A stretch of DNA of 8,610 nucleotides. It comes from an uncultured Eubacteriales bacterium (GTDB taxonomy: Bacteria > Bacillota > Clostridia > Oscillospirales > Oscillospiraceae). The DNA is taken from the NCBI GenBank assembly GCA_900554855.1, contig USIZ01000044.1, positions 1-8,610 on the forward strand, read 5' to 3'. Positions 7,109 through 8,610 of the stretch are shown in pieces (position 1 is the first letter of the stretch; the number at the start of each line of letters is the position of its first letter). The position numbers and the translations under genes were made by a program. The notes under the pieces are model-generated. The model saw nothing but the letters and a program-made list of their open reading frames with translations, made no database searches and was not told where the DNA came from.

Positions 7109-7149
7109 GCTCCTGTTTTGTACAGTTTGTATAAGCGCGGAACAGGGGC
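7109..7149 (+). other. Possible long-loop hairpin in the divergent fruR / tetR intergenic region
   Basis: GCTCCTGTT at 7109-7117 can pair with AACAGGGGC at 7141-7149, giving 9 bp including one G-U pair. Up to four more pairs, three of them G-U, could extend into the loop. No T run follows, so it is not an intrinsic terminator, and no promoter is seen that would transcribe it. It may be chance. Confidence 0.2.
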
Positions 7150-7192
7150 CGCCGCATTCCTCCCGACCACGCGTTTCATAGAGGATCCGGAC

Positions 7193-7244
7193 TTTTCTAA
7201 TTTTCTACTTGCAAAATCACTCTTATTGCGCTATTTTGTAATTA
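7193..7244 (+). repeat. Promoter-region repeat, copy A (before the TetR-family gene)
   Basis: Bases 7193-7244 align without gaps to 7949-8000, with 36 of 52 positions identical by hand count. The conserved parts are TTTTCTAATTT, ACTTG, AATC and GCTATTTT; the differences are mostly in the spacer between the -35 and -10 boxes. The likeness goes beyond promoter hexamers, and the element lies in the same place before both plus-strand genes. Confidence 0.55.
7209..7237 (+). promoter_or_regulatory. Predicted promoter of the TetR-family gene
   Basis: TTGCAA (7209-7214, 4 of 6 to the -35 consensus) is followed after 17 bases by TATTTT (7232-7237, 4 of 6 to the -10 consensus). The expected start is near 7244, about 28 bases before the TTG start codon. 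An AT-rich stretch TTTTCTAATTTTCT lies just upstream and may act as an UP element. The same layout recurs before the gene at 8040. Confidence 0.55.
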
Positions 7245-7271
7245 CCAACTGAAAAAAGAGAGGAAAAAGCA

Positions 7272-7883
7272 TTGCGCACAGTAAACGAGGAGGCCCGGCA
7301 GGCCAAAAAAATCGAGATCATGGAAAAGGCCTATGACTGTTATGCCGAGCACGGACTGAACGGCGTGGGCGTAAAAGCAGTGGCAGAAGCGTGCGGCTGC
7401 AATGTTGCCACACTCTATCAGTACTTTGAAAATCTGGATGATCTGATCATTCAGTCCACCGCCTACTGTATGACCAAGGTGGAGGATGACTTCATGGCTC
7501 TGGCCCCCACCGATCCGGAGGACGCCATACGATTCATTGAACAGATCCCCTACTGGACCGCCAAAAAGCACGGAAAAAAATACAGACTGATGTATCAGGT
7601 CTATACACACCCCAAATATATCGAATACGGAAAGGAGTTCTTCAAGGGCGTCGACGAACACTACACAGAGTACGCCAAACAGCTGGAGCCCAAGATCGGC
7701 GTCCCCTATACGGTCATAACGCCGCTGATCTTCATCCTGGTCCGCGCCAGCGTCCACTACGCCCTGTTCGAGGACGAGTATTACCTGAAAGGCCAACTGG
7801 AGGTCTTGAAGCAGGCGTTCCTGCTGTTCCACGAACAATATCTGAAGCATAACAATTCTCCCCACAAATCGACACCATCATAA
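7272..7883 (+). CDS. TetR/AcrR-family transcriptional regulator
   Basis: DNA-binding repressor-type protein of 203 residues, normal for the family. The TetR helix-turn-helix region is at about 10-57: the first helix carries KIEIMEKAYDCYAEHG (13-28), the motif VKAVAEACGCNVATLYQYFEN (34-54) holds the recognition helix, and the typical LYQYF end is present. The rest (about 60-190) is a mainly helical ligand and dimer domain, rich in aromatic residues (PYWTAKKHGKKYRLMYQVY), with no family I can name. The start codon is TTG at 7272: GAGAGG lies 8 bases before it, and the next ATG (residue 16) would cut the first helix. It is divergent from fruR and followed by a strong terminator, so it is its own transcription unit. 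The ligand is unknown; the similar promoter block and an inverted repeat before the next gene suggest that gene as a target. Confidence 0.9.
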   Translation: MRTVNEEARQAKKIEIMEKAYDCYAEHGLNGVGVKAVAEACGCNVATLYQYFENLDDLIIQSTAYCMTKVEDDFMALAPTDPEDAIRFIEQIPYWTAKKHGKKYRLMYQVYTHPKYIEYGKEFFKGVDEHYTEYAKQLEPKIGVPYTVITPLIFILVRASVHYALFEDEYYLKGQLEVLKQAFLLFHEQYLKHNNSPHKSTPS

Positions 7884-7898
7884 CCCAAACGATCCCGC

Positions 7899-7932
7899 CC
7901 GGAAGAGGACTCTCCCCTCTTCCGGCTTTTTT
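7899..7932 (+). terminator. Intrinsic terminator after the TetR-family gene
   Basis: CCGGAAGAGG (7899-7908) pairs perfectly with CCTCTTCCGG (7916-7925) around a 7-base loop, giving a 10-bp GC-rich stem. After one C come six T (7927-7932). It begins 15 bases after the TAA stop of the TetR-family gene. It is a textbook terminator on the plus strand and separates this gene from the next one. Confidence 0.92.
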
Positions 7933-7948
7933 ATTCAGAACGGCTAAT

Positions 7949-8000
7949 TTTTCTAATTTACCACTTGTCGAATCTGGGCAGTTATGCTATTTTATAGTTA
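7949..8000 (+). repeat. Promoter-region repeat, copy B (before the membrane protein gene)
   Basis: This is the second copy of the block described at 7193-7244. It holds the predicted promoter of the downstream gene and ends where the TAAACG..CGTTTA inverted repeat begins. The offset from copy A is 756 bases throughout, with no insertion or deletion. Confidence 0.55.
7965..7993 (+). promoter_or_regulatory. Predicted promoter of the small membrane protein gene
   Basis: TTGTCG (7965-7970, weak -35) is followed after 17 bases by TATTTT (7988-7993, -10), the same geometry as before the TetR-family gene. TATAGT at 7993-7998 is an alternative -10 without a good -35 partner. The expected start lies near 8000, inside the inverted repeat at 7999-8012. 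Confidence 0.5.
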
Positions 8001-8012
8001 AACGAACGTTTA
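7999..8012 (+). promoter_or_regulatory. Inverted repeat at the transcription start, candidate TetR-type operator
   Basis: TAAACG (7999-8004) and CGTTTA (8007-8012) are perfect inverted arms separated by AA. The site lies directly after the predicted -10 box, where a bound repressor would block transcription. The ACG..CGT core resembles operators of many TetR-family proteins. The encoded TetR-family regulator just upstream is the natural candidate binder, but no equivalent repeat lies in its own promoter. Confidence 0.5.
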
Positions 8013-8039
8013 TTTATAGCGCAAGGAGGAGTGCGTACA

Positions 8040-8576
8040 ATGGACGAACGCAGTACCCGAGAGCGGAGGAACAAACTGCTGATCCTCCTATTGAGTGTGG
8101 GAATCGTGGTGTGCCTTGCCATAACGATCTGGGCCGTATTCTTTCGCCGACCGGCGCCGGCCCCGGAACCGGACTATGCTGCACCGGAACTGGAGCAAAA
8201 TGCCGAGCCGGCAAAAGACAGCGGCACAAAGCTGGATATCCCGGCCGGAGGCGGCGGGATCAGCATCGCATATTCCAGCGCGGTGACTGTCAGCCTGTCC
8301 AGTGGGGAGGTACAGTTTCAGTACACCCATCCATCCAGCTCCACGCAGAACATTGTGCTGTGTGTAGAGGTAGAAGGCACTGTCATTGCACAGTCCGGGC
8401 TCATCCTGCCGGGCAGTCAGCTTCAGACGCTGTCCCTGCTGGAGGGTGCCGCGGACACCCTTTCGGAGGGCACTTATACAAACGCCGATTTTCGCATCCT
8501 GAGCTATGACCCGGAGAGCGGCGAGAAAGCAATGGTAGACACGCTTGCACAGATCACCGTGACCGTTCAATCGTAA
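8040..8576 (+). CDS. Small single-pass membrane protein with exported beta-rich domain, function unknown
   Basis: The protein has 178 residues. Residues 1-12 are charged (MDERSTRERRNK), 13-35 form one membrane helix ending WAVFFRR, 38-66 are a Pro/Glu/Ala-rich spacer, and 72-178 form an apparently beta-rich domain rich in Ser, Thr, Val and Ile. There is no lipobox Cys and no sortase motif. The stretch from IVLCVEVEGTVIAQSGLILPG (105-125) to LSEGTYTNADFRI (141-153) has the look of a small Ig-like or adhesin-like domain found in Bacillota surface proteins; I cannot name the family. The start at 8040 was chosen because AAGGAGG lies 10 bases before it; an in-frame GTG at 8031 is too close to that site. 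The charge pattern (RR and K before the helix, but RR also after it) leaves the topology likely N-in but not certain. Its promoter resembles that of the upstream TetR-family gene. Confidence 0.75.
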   Translation: MDERSTRERRNKLLILLLSVGIVVCLAITIWAVFFRRPAPAPEPDYAAPELEQNAEPAKDSGTKLDIPAGGGGISIAYSSAVTVSLSSGEVQFQYTHPSSSTQNIVLCVEVEGTVIAQSGLILPGSQLQTLSLLEGAADTLSEGTYTNADFRILSYDPESGEKAMVDTLAQITVTVQS

Positions 8577-8582
8577 AAGGAG
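8575..8582 (+). promoter_or_regulatory. Possible ribosome site of a lost downstream gene
   Basis: AAAAGGAG overlaps the stop codon of the membrane protein gene and is the last sequence before the adapter remnant. A ribosome site so close to a stop suggests a co-transcribed next gene beyond the contig end. It rests on a short motif only. Confidence 0.35.
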
Positions 8583-8610
8583 AGATCGGAAGAGCGTCGT
8601 GTAGGGAAAG
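8583..8610. other. Illumina TruSeq adapter remnant (not genomic)
   Basis: From memory of the adapter, all 28 bases match the beginning of the standard Illumina adapter seen in read 2, starting AGATCGGAAGAGCGTCGTGT and going on GTAGGGAAAG without a mismatch. The match starts at 8583 and runs to the last base. This is library sequence left on a contig end, so it should not be read as biology. Confidence 0.96.

Noticed and set aside
7242..7865. A 207-codon minus-strand open frame opposite the TetR-family gene
   Set aside because: The plus strand has a clear TetR helix-turn-helix, ribosome site, promoter and terminator. The antisense frame is rich in Val/Leu/Phe by mirror of these codons.
1..8582. 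tRNA, rRNA, CRISPR array, insertion sequence, phage or defence genes
   Set aside because: I looked for cloverleaf-like segments, spaced direct repeats, transposase motifs and terminal inverted repeats and saw none. The genes present are explained by a PTS operon and three ordinary chromosomal genes.

Overview
The window looks like a GC-rich chromosomal fragment from a low-G+C-phylum (Bacillota) anaerobe, most likely a Clostridia/Oscillospiraceae-type gut bacterium. This is inferred from strong GGAGG ribosome sites, sigma-A type promoters, an HPr with the regulatory Ser46, a Gram-positive style EIIABC fructose permease, a DeoR-type fructose regulator, and bitopic or exported proteins of a Firmicutes style. 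I cannot name a species from sequence alone. The right end carries 28 bases of Illumina adapter, so the real biological sequence stops at about 8582 and the right edge is a contig end.

Left part (1-1300, minus strand): a membrane-anchored endonuclease/exonuclease/phosphatase (EEP) family protein runs off the left edge (373 codons seen). It has its own promoter and a small hairpin in its leader.

Centre (1302-7087, minus strand): one compact operon reading fruR-fruK-fruA-ptsH-ptsI, with intergenic gaps of 2-43 bases, a single consensus promoter in front of fruR and a terminator hairpin after ptsI. Together the genes form a complete fructose phosphotransferase system. Enzyme I takes phosphate from PEP and passes it to HPr His15. 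HPr passes it to the EIIA and EIIB domains of FruA, which import fructose as fructose-1-phosphate. FruK then makes fructose-1,6-bisphosphate for glycolysis. FruR, a DeoR-family protein, probably senses the phosphosugar and controls the operon. The promoter is framed by two sets of 10-bp-phased TGATYG repeats pointing at each other, which are good operator candidates. Having the general PTS genes (ptsH, ptsI) inside the fructose operon suggests fructose is a principal PTS sugar for this organism.

Right part (7190-8582, plus strand): a TetR-family regulator starting at TTG, with a strong intrinsic terminator, is followed by a small single-pass membrane protein with an exported beta-rich domain. 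The two promoters share a 52-base related block, and an inverted repeat of TetR-operator type covers the expected transcription start of the second gene. The regulator therefore plausibly controls its downstream neighbour, and possibly itself. A ribosome site at the very end suggests a further gene lost at the contig end.

I found no tRNA, rRNA, CRISPR array, insertion sequence or phage gene. Most of the window is well-understood metabolism. The less ordinary signals are the operator architecture, the duplicated promoter block, the HPr active-site variant and the adapter remnant.
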